From NCBI RefSeq assembly GCF_964199755.1, contig NC_133896.1:62351142-62415141 (forward strand): a DNA stretch of 64,000 nt, read 5' to 3'. Below the pieces are notes generated by a model. It searched no databases, was not told the origin of the DNA, and saw only the letters and a program-made list of their open reading frames with translations. This document shows, one piece after another, positions 12,301 through 24,952 of the stretch. Both the position numbers and the translations under genes were made by a program. This stretch comes from Larus michahellis (lineage: Eukaryota > Chordata > Aves > Charadriiformes > Laridae). Within the stretch, counting starts at the first letter, position 1. Every line of letters starts with the position of its first letter.

Positions 12301-14484
12301 CCTTCTCAGGAACCTGCCCCAGGGTTGCAGTGGCAGCCCCAGCCGTGTCCCTGCTCTGGAGATGGAGCTGCCAGCCCTGCGGTGGCTCCCATCGCCTGGG
12401 TTAAACTGGGCTATGTGGTGTCATTGTACAGGGAAATACCCGGAGCTCAGCAAGGCTGCACGCAGATACAGTCCCCCATTTTTGATATTAGTGCTGCTCA
12501 TATTTGGGAAAGTTTCTTCAATGTGTAGGGAATGTTTACAGATTCGGTGCCACTGCCCCCCTAAATTATTTTTCTATTATTACCTGCACATTAGCAGCGT
12601 CTCTAACACTGTAAACAGGGCAAGCATCAGTTATGCCCAAAGTCTATGAGGTGTATGAAAAACTTCATGTGAAAAGGAGCCCACGAGCCCTCCCCATTAC
12701 AGCAGCTGGGTTTTTTTTAAGGTAATGGATTAGTTGACAGAAAGTTTAGCACTTCTTACCAACACCTCTAACGTTAGCTATAGCATCCTCATTTTAGATG
12801 TATTTTCCCTCCTTGTGGGTGACTGTTCGAGGGCACCGTGTTTAGCATTTCTGCGTGTTTGGTTCGTGAAGGACACCTCCTCGTTAGCTTTCCGCCTTTC
12901 CGCCTTTCCATACGACAGCAGCCCTGCTGCCCACGGTGCACAAACCCAACACGCCCAAAAGCTGTTACCCCCACGTTGACCCAGAGGCAGCAAGTCTGCC
13001 AGCAGGAAGGGAATTGCCTCACTGTCCAGACCTGTTCAGCATTTGGCAGCCTCTGGGGAGATTAACGGCAAAGCTACTTTATTACCATTAAAAGGGCAAC
13101 GCAATTCCCAGCAGAACTGAGAAATGTCTTTCCCAGCTTCTCTTGGGTGAGACCTTTAATAGGACTAACTCCTGTCTTTGCTTCCACTTTTTTTTTTCAT
13201 TTAAACAGGGTCTTGCATCGGTAGCTTTAGCTGAAAACCTTCTACTCAGCTCCTGCGGTCTTCAGCGTGCCCGCTGCTTGCTGTCCCACCCCAGAACCAG
13301 TAGCTGAGAACCACCCTCAACTCGCCATAAGTAGTGCATACGGCAAATCTGCAGTCTTCAGCACGATTAGTGAACTATTTGTAGGAAAGGAGCATCAGGG
13401 TATAACTGTGTCATCGAATCCAGTCCCCATGCCTCGGGGATCACCATCTGATGTACATTCAGCCCTGGAAGGCCAGCAGAGCATCCTCGTGCAAAGTATT
13501 TCCCAAAACTCTCTGGCAAATTTACGCTCAGGCGTAAGGACGAACAGCAAGGCTGGAACAGTTTCCCAGGCACCCACTTGTCAGAGGATCACAGCCGAAA
13601 TGTTCCAGAGAGCGTTTTACCTGACCCACGAAGCACACAAAGCTGTTTCTCCTCCCCGCGCTACCCTGACCGCTTGCGCTGTTTTATGAAGCAGCAGGAT
13701 GAAACTGAAGCGTTTCCAAGGATTTTCACTGTAGCGATCTGCACAGCCTGAGACTTTCAGTCGCCTCCAGCTCAGCAAACAGCAGAAACGCGGCGACAAG
13801 GAAAAGAACGCAGGCAGGGGCTGCTGCAGCCACTTACACAGAATTTGTATGTGGTTATTTCTCTCTACTAAGAGCTAGAAAGTCAACTTAACAGGAAAAA
13901 AAGAAATTTAAAAGAGGTTAAAAAGCAAGCTTAAATTCAGCAAGAAGCTGGATGTTATAAGACCCTTACTCACTGGAGAAAGATTTCCGGTCCCTATGGG
14001 GAACGGGATTCCCTCCCCCACCTTCTTCTAAGATGGAATGATTGTTTATTCCCGCTAACCTGTACATGAAGGAGCCAACGGCCACACTTCTAGCCCCAGC
14101 TGCGAGGGAGAGCCGCAGCCCTACACGGCCGGTCCCACGTGCTAATGCTGCAGACGGTCCCGCGAGCCAAGCCAAAGCCAGACGACTTTGCCCAACGATG
14201 CGACAGGGCAAAACCTCCCAGCCCAAAAGGACGGGAGCGAGTAGGACCAGGGGTGGGGTGGGGTGAGGGGGGCAATAGGATTTACAGCCCCCTCCCCGCC
14301 GACTCCGCGGCAGATGCTGGGAGATCCTTACCTCTCAGTTTCTCCCCTGCCTCCTCCACCGGTTCCTGGTCGGGCTGCCAGCACTGCAGCCGCCCGAGGG
14401 GAGCGGTGGGGAGCCGAGTCATCGCTGCCTCCCACAAAACCAAACAGGTGCTTGGAGAGCCGCCCTTGGGAAGGGCCCGCCGGC

Positions 14485-14503
14485 ACTACAACTCCCAGAA
14501 GGC
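14485..14503 (+). promoter_or_regulatory. ZNF143/Staf-type motif
   Basis: ACTACAACTCCCAGAAGGC closely matches the ACTACAANTCCCAGNNTGC element bound by ZNF143, common in CpG promoters close to the transcription start. Confidence 0.7.
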
Positions 14504-14547
14504 CCCGCGCCTCCCTGCCCTTCCCCTCCCCGGCTGCCCCTCGCCAC

Positions 14548-14566
14548 GCACGCCGGGGGTTGTAGT
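14548..14566 (-). promoter_or_regulatory. Second ZNF143/Staf-type motif, inverted
   Basis: Read on the minus strand this is ACTACAACCCCCGGCGTGC, which keeps the ACTACAA core and TGC end of the same element and differs in the middle. It lies 44 bp from the first copy in opposite orientation. Confidence 0.55.
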
Positions 14567-14660
14567 TCCTCCGGGGCAGGACACCCCCGCCGCTCCCGAT
14601 GACAGGCCCGTACTGGGAAGAGAGGCTTTGCATGGCCGCAGAGGAAGCAAACACTCTGAA

Positions 14661-16955
14661 ACCCAGTAATTATTTTTTAAAAAAGCTATATATACATATG
14701 TATTTATAAAAAAAGCAAAACTCAGCAAACAGTAGGAGAAAACGGGAAGTGCTTGCAGTGCTCTTTCTGATTCTGCTGGGGGTTTGGTTTGCTGGGAAGG
14801 AAGAGGGGGGGGAAAAAGCTGGGGAAAAAAAAAAAAGGCTCATAAACAAGTATTGCGAAATAACTTTGCAAAATCAGATGGGAAAAAATTAAATGTTCCC
14901 ATACACTAATTAGTTAATGACTGGCCTCAAGCCTACGAACGTGCCCATACTTAACTGTATCGTCCACTGAAGTGAATGCAATTGAATCTCATACTCCAGT
15001 TGTTCCAGAAACTCAAGGCCTCTAGAAATTATAAGCATGGCTTAGTAATGGTGAGATTTTAGAAGTAATTAAGGGCTTATCCACAGTGGGAGTTGCTGCA
15101 GACTAGCTTCACTTGCGTAACTCCCCTCCCCTGTGCTGGACATGTATTTCACACCAAAACTGCTTGTATTCTGAATTAGTTTGCACCATTCGGGCTTTCA
15201 CTTCACAAACTACCTTCACCTGAATTGATGGACTTGTGCAAGGTGAGCCTAAACTGCACGTTCTGGCTTTACCTTGTGGTTTTAGCCTTTATTTCGGCAT
15301 CTCTTCCCAAAAGCTAGGCATTTCTTTTGAAAACTAGAGGTGAAGTTTCTCACACAATCGCTGCTGTCCTGAATTTGGGAGATCAATAGGAACACTAAAT
15401 GCCATGAGACCCACAAAAAAACCTTTGGGAGCATGGGCCGATTTGCCTAAAGGGGAATGTTTGTTTATCTTACCACCAAGAGGAAGGCTGTGCAGAGGAG
15501 GGAAAGCTCTCCTTTCAGAATAAAATCTCCTCCTAGTAATCAGTCCTTGTGGGTAGCAATTTTTAATGATACTTCATGGAGAACATAAAATTCATCGTCT
15601 GTCCAGAGTATAGTCAAAGCTTGAAAGTTTTGCCCAAATTTTATTAACTGCATATGCATCAAAAATGTGAACAATGTTAATGTACAACAAGGCAGAGGAG
15701 TTCTTCCGAGATCAGTAGGTATTAAGCCCACGGATATACAAACAGCTCCCCTTTACCTGAGGTGAACAGGAGAGGAAGGAAAGGTCCTAGATAATGGAAA
15801 ATAATAATACATGAGTGATGCAGCAGGTTCTAGTGCACAGACAGGTGGTACCCATGAAGACTTCTTAGCTTCTGCACAGCACCACACCACAGCCGGCTCC
15901 GGGCAGCCGTATGTTCACAATTGAAGAAGACTTCCCAGAGCTTGGACTTGGTGCGGAGGCAGACACAGAGTCCTGCCAGAACTGTGGAGGACCCACGCTG
16001 CTCCGTGCAGGACCATCGGGCGGCGGCAGGACTCCTCCGCTCCATTCAAACCATCCAGCTGTTTCTGGACGACTCCGCCTGGCCCAGGGAAGGGTTTTGC
16101 CGCTTTGGAAGGCGCTACAGCTCGTCTTGTACTTCTAGAACAAGCTGGCAGCACATGAATAGCATACTTAAGCCATAACCCGGATAAGCCTTCCAGGATA
16201 ATTGAGATTCTACAGTATATGACTTTTAAAAGTAAGTTTTCATAGGCTTGCTAGAAAAATGTGAGTTTTGACCTAGCACTTTTCATTCCAAGATTTCTGA
16301 ATAATCTTTTTTAATGCAGGTTTAGAAAAGAAAAAAAAAAAAAGAAAGAGTATGTTCTTTTGACTTCAGTTCAAGTTCAATTGATAGAAGATCTATTAAT
16401 CACCAGCATGCAATTTACATCAAGAATGCCTGTATTAGAGCAGAGACATAGAAGAGCTGGAATGGATTGCTTCCCAAGATCTTGTGGCATTAAGAGTGGA
16501 GCGATGTTTGTTTTCTTTTTTTGTTCTGAACTCCATAGCATTTGGTTGACTCGGGCAGTATGTCTTATTAAAAATGAGCCATAAGAGAACTGTGAACACA
16601 CAGAATTATCACTTATTCCAACAGGTATTTTTTTAGTTCCTGACTCTGCAAAGACTTGCATAACTAAATACACCATGAATAAGTCCATTGAAATTGCTAA
16701 GGTCTCTCTAGTGTTTTCATCTTCCTATTTCCCAGAACAATAATGGTCTCAGTCATCTATTATTTGCAAGAATTCACAGATAAAATCAGAATAAAGAGGA
16801 AGCGTGGATAATATAGTACCAGACCCTCCTATTGTTTTGTTGGAGTAGGGAAATCCACTGGAGAGTAAACTTTCTGTAAATATTGGTCTGACACTGGCTT
16901 CCCTTCTTCCCTCTGCGAGGGAACGGCTGATGTGGGGAACCTCAGCCCACCCCAT
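14661..16955. other. Intergenic sequence, nothing recognised
   Basis: This is ordinary mixed-composition sequence upstream of the proposed TBXAS1 promoter. It contains A-runs near 14826 and 16329 and only short frames. The 15.83-16.18 kb part is locally richer in GC and has overlapping frames on both strands, none of which resembles a known protein. Confidence 0.5.
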
Positions 16956-17933
16956 TCACCTGACCGCCTCCAATGCAGAGCTGAAAGAGATGCCATCTGC
17001 AAGCACCACAGGAGGATAAACACGATTCTTTTCCCATATGGAAAAGAGAAGCAAAATCCAGGTGCAGATGATTTCCCAATAGCACAAGGCAGGACAAGAG
17101 GAAAAACCATTTAATGCCAGCAGTGCCAGAGCTAAAAAATCCCACTGCCTTGCACAGGGGAGCTTTCTTAAACCAGCCTGCGTCTCCTCGCACAGGGAAG
17201 AGTGAGTCAAGTTTGCAATGCCATTCAGCCTCGTACGTGGTAAAAGCTTTCCGTGTTGCTTCCGTATTTTGAAAAGACCAGAGCTACCCTCAGCACATTC
17301 TCTTAAAAACCCAGTAGGCATGGGAAAAAAATGTGGGTAAAGCCAAAACAATAACCTTGCAAAGTGCTGAGCAGCAAACCAGCAAGCCGAAGTGCCCCTG
17401 CTTCCCCCGAATACCTTCCACAGCTGCACCCTGGTTTCCTGGGCACTTGCTGAGACAGGAGCTGATCCACGGGGGTTTGGCTGGCCACAAGTGAGCAGCG
17501 AAATCAGGTTCCCAGCCAGCAGATAAGATGGCAAATAGGCAGCATGCACAATACCTAATTTGCTCCTTTGTAACCTCGATATGTTAGAAGCAAAAGTAGA
17601 GGGAAGCTCATGGGAGGGCAGTTCCTCATCCTGTGACCCAAAAGAAAGGGTTGTTCTCCCTCCTTGTTCCTGGGGAAGCCTCTGCTCTTCCCACCCTTGG
17701 CCCTTGCGGCAGATGAACTGAGGCCATGGAGGGAATCTGGGCTGGGGAAGCCACAGGAGGAGATGGATCCCGGTGGGCAAATGTTGGGAGGCTCCGTATT
17801 GTTCCTGCCAGCAGATGGAGCAGGGATGGCATGGGAAGAGCCAGCTGCAGGAGCAGGAGGTCCTCCTGCCTCCATGCACACCTGCCCCTCTCCCAGGAGG
17901 AACTTCTCCTGCCCTGCCCTGGAGGCATCTCAC
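16956..17933 (-). other. Unrecognised 325-codon open frame, coding status unproven
   Basis: An uninterrupted minus-strand frame of 978 nt, much longer than other frames outside the CpG islands. The predicted protein is rich in Cys, Trp, Ser, Pro and Leu, has hydrophobic patches in its C-terminal third, and shows no domain, repeat or motif I recognise. Overlapping frames of about 100 codons occur on the same strand and one of 197 codons at 17664-18257 on the plus strand, which suggests locally low stop density rather than selection. I see no clear splice or promoter signal linking it to a transcript. It may be chance, a lineage-specific gene or part of a lncRNA. Confidence 0.2.
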
Positions 17934-19768
17934 CTTTCTTGCAGGAGGTCTTTCTCCTTCTCTCCTCTGGCTGGAGGATTTATCACAAAGCTCTCTAGAG
18001 ATGAAGGTAAACCTTTTCCAGGGCTGCCTCCTTGTGCTGGTGCCTGCAGAAAGCTGAACGCATCAAGGAGGGTTGATGAGTATGTAAGAAGTTATCCCTG
18101 CTTCTCTGATGGCGCACACGTATCCATGCTCACATGTCCACAGACACACATCCACCCTTTTGCTGTTTGGCTGTGCACTACCTTTAGCTGGAGACCTCCC
18201 ACATACCTGTGCTCACCTTCCATTTCTCCTAAACTGGTTTGGTGTTATTGTCTGTAGTGGCCAAGTAGGTTATTTTCCACTCTTACTTCTGTTTCTGAGT
18301 TTAAGCCAGGATCAACATGAAAGATGGGTACGTTCACGTCAGACAGCAAATTAAACCTACTGAGCTAAGAATGACCAGATTCCCAAGGTGAAAAATCTGA
18401 GATAGGGGTGGAAATGGAGACAAAGTACTCTTTTCTACCTTAGCCCTGGACACAGGAATGAATGGAAAAATAACATGAAGCCTTCTCCCTCCTGCCCTTT
18501 TACCTTTGGGCCCCTCTCCAAGACTGATTCCCCCCGAACACCCATTTCTTCATCCCTTTCACTTGCTTTTTTGGTGAGACTGTGAGACACGGGTCCTTCT
18601 GCAGCTCCCACCCATCCTATAGGTTTCAGGCTTTGAAAGTCAGAGATAATAGTTTTCCCCTGATAAGCACGCATCACTGTTGTTCCCATCACATGAGCAC
18701 TGCAGATGTGGATAACACAGTGGGTGAAGGCGAGTACTGACCACCGCATTTTCACCTCCCAATCTGAAGAGGGACATGTCAGACCCCATCAAGCCGTGTT
18801 GTCTCAGTGGGTCGGTTCTGCAAAAGTAACTCCTCCGCAGGTAGCAGCCTCCTCATGGTGAAGCTGCTCGTGAAATCAGGGGGTCCACGGCACGAGGAGG
18901 GACAGCAAGCTCTGACTCCTCCTCAGCGGGCAGCACTCAGTGGGCACTATACTCAACCAGCGGATAATACAGGCACGGTCCTGCTAATGCGGGCATGGGT
19001 CAATGCTAAAGTCGGACAGGTTATGCTATGAGTAATGTGAACTGCTGTGCAGGATGCAACATACTGTACAGAATAAATACCATCTCGTTTGCAGAGGGAG
19101 ACATTTGCGGGTAACTCCCATATTTATGCCGCATTCTTCCCTGTTTTCCCTTTTGGTTTTCGTTATTCTGCTTTTTGGAATCGGTTCATTCTTCTTCCTC
19201 AAGGGAGTGGGAATATTTCCTTTTTCCTTACTTTTAAAGAGCAGCTCTTTTGTTTATGTCGTACACATGATCTTTACCATCATTAATTAAGACATCACCT
19301 GGTGTTATGCCCACAGGGGCAAATACAAGCTTTGTAAATGGAAAAGTGCATCAGTATCTCATTTGCTTAATAATAGTCTACACATTCGAAGCCAAACGGT
19401 AGTTGTGTAGCCCCGGTATGTTCCAAAACTGCCATACTGGTGTCATTTATTTTAGCCCATTGCAGAAAAAATAGAGATGATTGATTGAAAATCTTAAAGC
19501 TCATACCTGACAAAAAGAAATCAGCACGATTTGTATTCTGTCTTATACCTTTTTAGGGGCAAAAAGGGATCCTGCTGCACAAATGCCTTTGACATAGATG
19601 TTTGAGTGATCTGCTACATAGACAGTAAGGAATAGCACTTTATAAGTTTTTTATGGGGTATTAAAAATCCAAAGTGGCCAAGTTTTCTAATGGAGAAAAG
19701 TAAATTATTTCAGGGTTTGAGCACAGGTACCATCTGCATGAAAGCGACCCCAGACTAATGGACTCTGA

Positions 19769-19817
19769 GTGTGTGTGCACACACTTGTGTGTGTGTGTGT
19801 GCGCGCATGTGTGTGTT
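19769..19817. repeat. Compound GT/CA microsatellite
   Basis: Alternating purine-pyrimidine sequence: GTGTGTGTG, then CACACAC, then a longer GT run, then GCGCGC and ATGTGTGTG. Such tracts are polymorphic and can adopt left-handed Z-DNA. Confidence 0.9.
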
Positions 19818-21175
19818 TCAGAGGGACATTCTTTGTTTCAGTGCCATTATAATTCCTTTAAATATTTATTATGGGAATGTAAATTCTGCTGAAAACTGAG
19901 GTCTTTGCTTTGGAAAGACCAGACCATCACCTACCATGGGTGTCATCACTCAGTGGAATATCCAAGTCCCTTCTGGAGAAACAAAAGGATTTGGTTATAT
20001 AAACAAGTCACTGCGTTGAATTATAAAAAGGGGGTGGGGAGGAGAGAGAACAAAAACCTGCTGACTGCTGGTTGAACTACTCCTTGGCTACGTGTGAACT
20101 GAAGTTCTGCAGATCTAGCAAAAAGCAGGAGCAATATTAAAATGAATTGGTTACAAATAGTGGAAATAGTCCAGCAAGCAAATTTAGAATATGCAGCCCT
20201 AAGGATGGCTTTGTTTTCAGATTGGTTTGTCTTTATTTTGAATGTAAAACATTAATAAGCTTCTTAAGGAGATTGGGGATGGGAGAAAACATTGGCTGAT
20301 CACCTTAAAGCCCAGGAAAATAAAAAAAGTTCTCAAGTTGCTGGATGAAATAACAAACTAGAATGGGTTTATACTTCTTACATTGCTATGAAAGCTTTCC
20401 TTCTTGATCATTTCCAGACACCAGAAGGTTATTAAAAATCCACAAAGGGAAAAGAAATTCTACATTTATATGAGCTTTAAAACTTATTTCAGGACCTCAG
20501 CTTGTTACCAGTGTAACGCAGCGTAAACTTGTATGAAATACATGAAAAGTATTGCTCACCAAAAAGAGGGACCAAGGACCAGTCTAGCACTACCATCACT
20601 TGGGAAGGAATTTGTCACATAATCTTTGGGGTTACGCTTTATTGTGGAGAGTCAAAACTGGAGTAGGCTAGTGCGGATAGTACCAGTGCTTAGGCTCAGG
20701 TATTTGTATCACTTTAAACCCCACTGTCATTTCAAGGATATAAATAGGCTTGGAAAAATCAGATTATTGAAAGGATTAAATTTGGATCAGTGTCAGTAAT
20801 AATCTATTCCTTTGTGGTGACACCAACTGAAAGAGGGAGAGTTTGGGGGAGGGGAGTAATTCTGCTGGGCAGTTCTGCCTGTGGGTTGTGTGGGGATGGG
20901 GAACACAAAGGAGGGGAAGGAGGGTTGAACAGCACAGCCCCCACGTGCCTGGTAGGCAGGGCAAGCATAAGGACAAGAAAATCCTCAGAAATAGCACTGG
21001 CTGAAGACCCTGTCTCACTGAAGTCTAGTTACAGTGATGGAGTGTCAAAATATGCTGGTCATTCTAGTTTATTAAACTAATAAAGTCTGTGCCTGTGCTC
21101 CTCTACTTCCAGCCCCACCACCCAGCGTGCTCAAAGAGCCACAAAATCATGGAGGGGATTTTTTCTTTATTTCTC

Positions 21176-21196
21176 TTTTTTTTTTTTTTTTTTTTT
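21176..21196. repeat. T21 homopolymer
   Basis: Twenty-one T preceded by T-rich sequence. On the minus strand it would read as a poly-A tail, but no retroposon body was recognised next to it. Confidence 0.9.
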
Positions 21197-21940
21197 AAAT
21201 CACATTGCCTGAATCTTCTCCCTACAGGGTCACTCCCTTTATCTCCTAACCGGGCTGGAAAAAAGGCAGCACGTACCTGGCCGCCGTGTCTCCAGGGAGC
21301 ATCCCAGGCTGAGGAACATAGTGTGATCTCCAAGCGCCAGCCCCTCCATCTCCAGCTCAGCTCATTGCAGTGCAGTTCCCCTGGCCAGCCCTCACTCAGC
21401 TGGTCTGCGACTGAAATCCGTGCAGGTGTTGCCCACATAAGAGCTAAGCGAGAAGCAGCTGGTCTAGGCTCTTTATCATTGCCCAAAATATGTTTCTACA
21501 AGTAAGATCAAATTTGTTCGGCTCTTTTGGATACAGAATGATTTTGATAGCGGTGACTTTAATTTGGTGATAAATGGCCTGCTCAATTTTCTTTCATCCA
21601 GAAACATAAGAGAGTAGAGTACAGAAGGTACCTTGTGATGTTGAGCAAAGAAAGCATATTTAGACTTGTTTTCCATCTAGCCTTTTGGAAGAAAGTTAAA
21701 GGCTGGGCTCTCAGTTCAGGAGTTCTGTAAGTGAGATCCTGCTTCCCTGACAAGCCATTTTCTACTTACCTCCTTGCCCCACTTTCACCCCCCACCAGCT
21801 TTGCTGTTTAACAGGGTAGGACGTCCCTCTAGGAAGGGACTAGGAACGATCTTCTGTATCTGAGTCCAAGGGAGATTTGTCACTGGCAGCTATTAGCTTT
21901 TGGGGTTATTATTTTCCTTAAGAAGAAGAATGAAGAGACG

Positions 21941-22568
21941 GCAATGTGCACTTGCAGCCCAGAAGGCCAACTGTATCCTGGGCTGCATCAAAAAAAGCGT
22001 GGCCAGCAGGTTGAGAGAGGGGATTCTCCTCCTCTACTCTGCTCTGGTGAGACCCCACCTGGAGTACTGTGTCCAGCTCTGGAGCCTTCAGCACAAGAAG
22101 GACATGGACCCATTGGAGCGGGTCCAGAGGGGGGCCACAAAGATGATCAGAGGGCTGGAGCACCTCTCCTATGAAGACAGGTTGAGATAGCTGGGGTTGT
22201 TCACCCTGGAGAAGAGAAGGCTCCAGGGAGACCTTATAGCGGCCTTTCAGTGCTTAAAGGAGGCTTATAAGAAAGACGGGACAAACTTTTTAGTAGGGCC
22301 TGTAGCGACAGGACAAGGCGTACTAGTTTTAAAGTAAAGGAGAGTAAATTTAGATTAGATATAAATAGAAATTTTTTACGATAAAGGTGGTGAAACACGG
22401 GAACAGGTTGCCCAGGGGGGTGGTAGATGCCCCATCCCTGGAAACATTCAAGGTTAGGTTGGACGGGGCTCCGAAGCAGCCTGATCTAGTTGAAGGTGTC
22501 CCTGCTCGTTACAGAGGGGTTGGACTAGCTGGCCTTTAAGGTCCCTTCCAACCCAAACCATTCTATGG
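21941..22568 (+). mobile_element. CR1 LINE, 5'-truncated copy with 3' end
   Basis: This is the 3' end of a chicken-repeat-1 (CR1) non-LTR retrotransposon in sense orientation. The first 250 nt translate to the C-terminal part of the reverse transcriptase ORF, including [18 protein letters not shown] and the following [20 protein letters not shown], typical of CR1. A stop codon at 22188-22190 and later frame disruptions show that it is dead. The element continues through the usual stretch about intact gene ends (GGTTGCCCAGGGGGGTGG) to the 3' UTR and the CR1 terminal word ATTCTATG near 22567. CR1 copies are normally 5'-truncated like this. It supports an avian or other sauropsid source. Confidence 0.95.
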
Positions 22569-24952
22569 GGAAGAAGGGTATCTCACTAGGTAGGGGTCAT
22601 TTATCCTTCTGCTGGCCGGCTGAGCCAACAGTGCTGGGAGACTGGTGGTAGTGCAGCTCAGGGCTTTGAGCACATTTCAATAAATACACCTGATTGATTA
22701 TAAGCAAGGTAGTGGTGAGAAGAAAGGAATGCATTTTTTCTTAGAATAAATAACACTTCTAATAAATACCTCACTATGCTGCCCAGTGACTGGAGCAAAG
22801 ATAACAGGGTAAGCAATGCTCAGCACTGTCCTCAGGTGCTTTCCCAGAAGCTTACTTTCACTCTGTACTAAATGAATTTTATTTTTTTTTTTACTGTTGA
22901 AGGAACAAAGGTTGATATTTGGATTTATGCATTTATAATTCTGCCTCTTCGGTGGCTTCCTCACAAAAGCTCATGGTTCCTTTCACATTTCCCATTTGAT
23001 ATTTATTTTCCTAAATATGTATTTAAATTTCTCTCCCTATTTCTTTAGACGCAAAATGCAAACCTCTGTATAAAAAAAAAAAAATAAATAAATCACAGGC
23101 GCGTTTCTTTTCCTTCTGTCTTTCAGTCCTGCTTCTGCTATCCGTTTTTACTTCTGCTCAGTTAATTAGTCGTTTATAATTATTTCCCTCTTTATTTACG
23201 CGGGCATGTGTTTTCCCTGGGAAGCTGCTGCCTGGTCCTTTGGAGTCAGTGTAACCTGACTCCGGCCCGGCTTGTCCTCTGCAAACCTCCTGGCGTCATG
23301 GAGCAGCCCTCGGCGATCAAGGGGCAGGATCGACGGCTTGCTTGGCCCTGGGTGCTGGGCACCCACTCGCTGTCCTCCTGGTGCACCACGGCACCTGGCG
23401 ATGCACCTTCATCCTGACGGAGCCGACCCTCAGATGGGTTACGAGGCCAGAAACCTGCGCGGGGGGAAATCAGGAGAGGCACGAGTGACTCGCGGGGGTG
23501 AGGAAGGTGAGGGCATCCCGGTGTCGCAGGCGCCGTCCCTCCACCTCCCACCGCCGCGGCTTTTCTGCTGGGGAAGCCAAGCTGGCAGCAATGGCACTAC
23601 CTGCTTCAAAGGGCTCCTGGCCAAGCACGTCGCTGCTATTTGTGTAATGGGCTGAAAGTCTTGAGTGAGCGGTGATACATAAAGGAAAAGCCTTAGTGTA
23701 ATTACTGATCCTTACAACTTTTCATTCCAGAAAATTTGAGGGTAAGGAAATAGCTGTAAGGGTAAGCAGGAGATAAATCTCAGTTTGTGGCACCTTCCTT
23801 ATTTATGCATTTCCATCGTGTCCCGGGGTTGCTGTCCCACATGCAGCACTTAGCAAAGGTGCACTCTCTTTCTTCTGCATTTTGAAGTCATTTCCATCTT
23901 TCTCCTTGGACAGGAGTTAGAACTGATCAAAAAAGCAGGGGAAAAAAAATGTTCACAGATACTTCATTTCAATTTCCTTCCTAGCTTTTTTTTTTTAATT
24001 CAGATGTTTTCAAAACTTGTTTTGAACACTTCTTTCTTGAGGTTGTGAGCACATTTCCCTCTACCCTCCCATAATCAGGTAATAATAGAAACAACATATG
24101 TCCTTAAAGAAGTTTATGCCTGCCCCACTAAGGAACTGGCTGCTACAGTGACCTGCATTTTTTTCATCTCATCTCTACTTTCTTGTGGGATCATTTTAAT
24201 TTCTCTGTAGTGGTAGAAAGAGAGTCCCAGGCATGTGTTTGTCTCAGAATCAGGCTGAGACTCAGTCTCTGGCCGCAGCAGGTGGTCAAGTTGGTCAAAT
24301 ACTGTAGTTTGTCTGAGCAGGAAACTGTCTCTTTAGCACCACTAGCCAGAAAAAATTCTTCACATTAATGCCAGCCAGGCTCCAGTGGCTCTCTACTTGC
24401 TTCTAGGCAGCTCCCGGTCCAAAGAGTTCAAAGCCTTCCGTGCTCTCTGACCGGGACACCTTCTGTGACTGTGCACAAGCTGGGAAGCAGCGCCTGGTTT
24501 GATTTCAGCTCTCCCAGATGCCGCAGTCTGATGGATTTTGGAAAACATCCTACAGAAAACAATTCGGCATCAGCTGGCATGGAGGCAACAGGCAAAGCAG
24601 ACCCAGGCTGCTGCGGGCTCTGCTGCTGGTGCCGCCGGTCACAGCACCGGTGCCTTGGTTTGCCCACCAGTGTGAGGGCCAGAAGCACGATATGCTCCAA
24701 GATGGAGCCACAGGCACTGGGTACCCCCCGGGTGAGTTCACGAACCGGGGTTGTTTCATAGCAGAGCACAAAACTCACCTTTTCTCAGATGCCTCACAAA
24801 TATAAAAAGGAGCAGGAGGGAGAGGACAAAGAAAAGTATTCAAGTCAAAGGGTCCAAGCGCAAGGATGGGAAGAGCAGAGTCCACATTCAATAACATTTA
24901 TGCTTATCTCAATATTGTACCTGGCGCCTAGGTACTGTAGCAATTGGAACCT

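Larger units (their letters stand above)
1725..14331 (-). other. Inferred TBXAS1 5' intron, no genes recognised
   Basis: This stretch lies between the acceptor at 1725 and the GC-rich candidate first exon ending at 14332. It is fairly AT-rich and holds only short scattered frames. Visible landmarks are a (CAG)5 at 2763-2777, a G12 run at 3510-3521, an A16 run at 9302-9317, three CAAGGGGT copies between 7637 and 7733, and a CTCF-like word at 8352-8369. A 142-codon plus-strand frame at 2689-3117 has a Ser run from the CAG tract and no family resemblance. Further noncoding exons cannot be excluded. Confidence 0.45.
14332..14600 (-). other. TBXAS1: Candidate noncoding first exon of TBXAS1 (5' end uncertain)
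   Basis: On the minus strand the sequence reads CTGAGAG|GTAAGGATC, with the exon ending at 14332 and a near-consensus donor. The upstream boundary is set only roughly by the ZNF143 motifs. A 108-codon frame runs through it from 14654 and stops in the donor itself, but its residues simply reflect stop-poor GC-rich promoter DNA, so I treat it as noncoding. Splicing to the acceptor at 1725 would give an intron of about 12.6 kb. Confidence 0.45.
14060..14660 (-). promoter_or_regulatory. CpG-rich promoter, proposed for TBXAS1
   Basis: GC content and CpG density rise sharply here relative to both flanks. The core holds two inverted ZNF143/Staf-type motifs about 45 bp apart (14485-14503 and 14548-14566) and GC-box-like words. 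On the minus strand a donor follows about 150 nt downstream of the motifs. Only TBXAS1 is known downstream in that direction, so it is the likely target. I saw no obvious TATA box. Transcription to the right is also possible, since such promoters are often bidirectional, but I found no equally good plus-strand donor. An unlinked lncRNA is the main alternative. Confidence 0.6.
17934..21940. other. Intergenic sequence, only simple repeats recognised
   Basis: No genes are supported here. The stretch contains a GT/CA microsatellite (19769-19817) and a T21 tract (21176-21196) and ends at the CR1 element. The frame at 21103-21486 on the minus strand is partly translated poly-T and is not credible. 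Confidence 0.5.

Noticed and set aside
14328..14654. 108-codon frame through the proposed TBXAS1 first exon
   Set aside because: Its residues follow from the ZNF143 motifs and GC-rich promoter sequence; the stop lies in the splice donor.
21900..22190. 96-codon frame treated as a host gene
   Set aside because: It is the C-terminal reverse-transcriptase remnant of the CR1 element.
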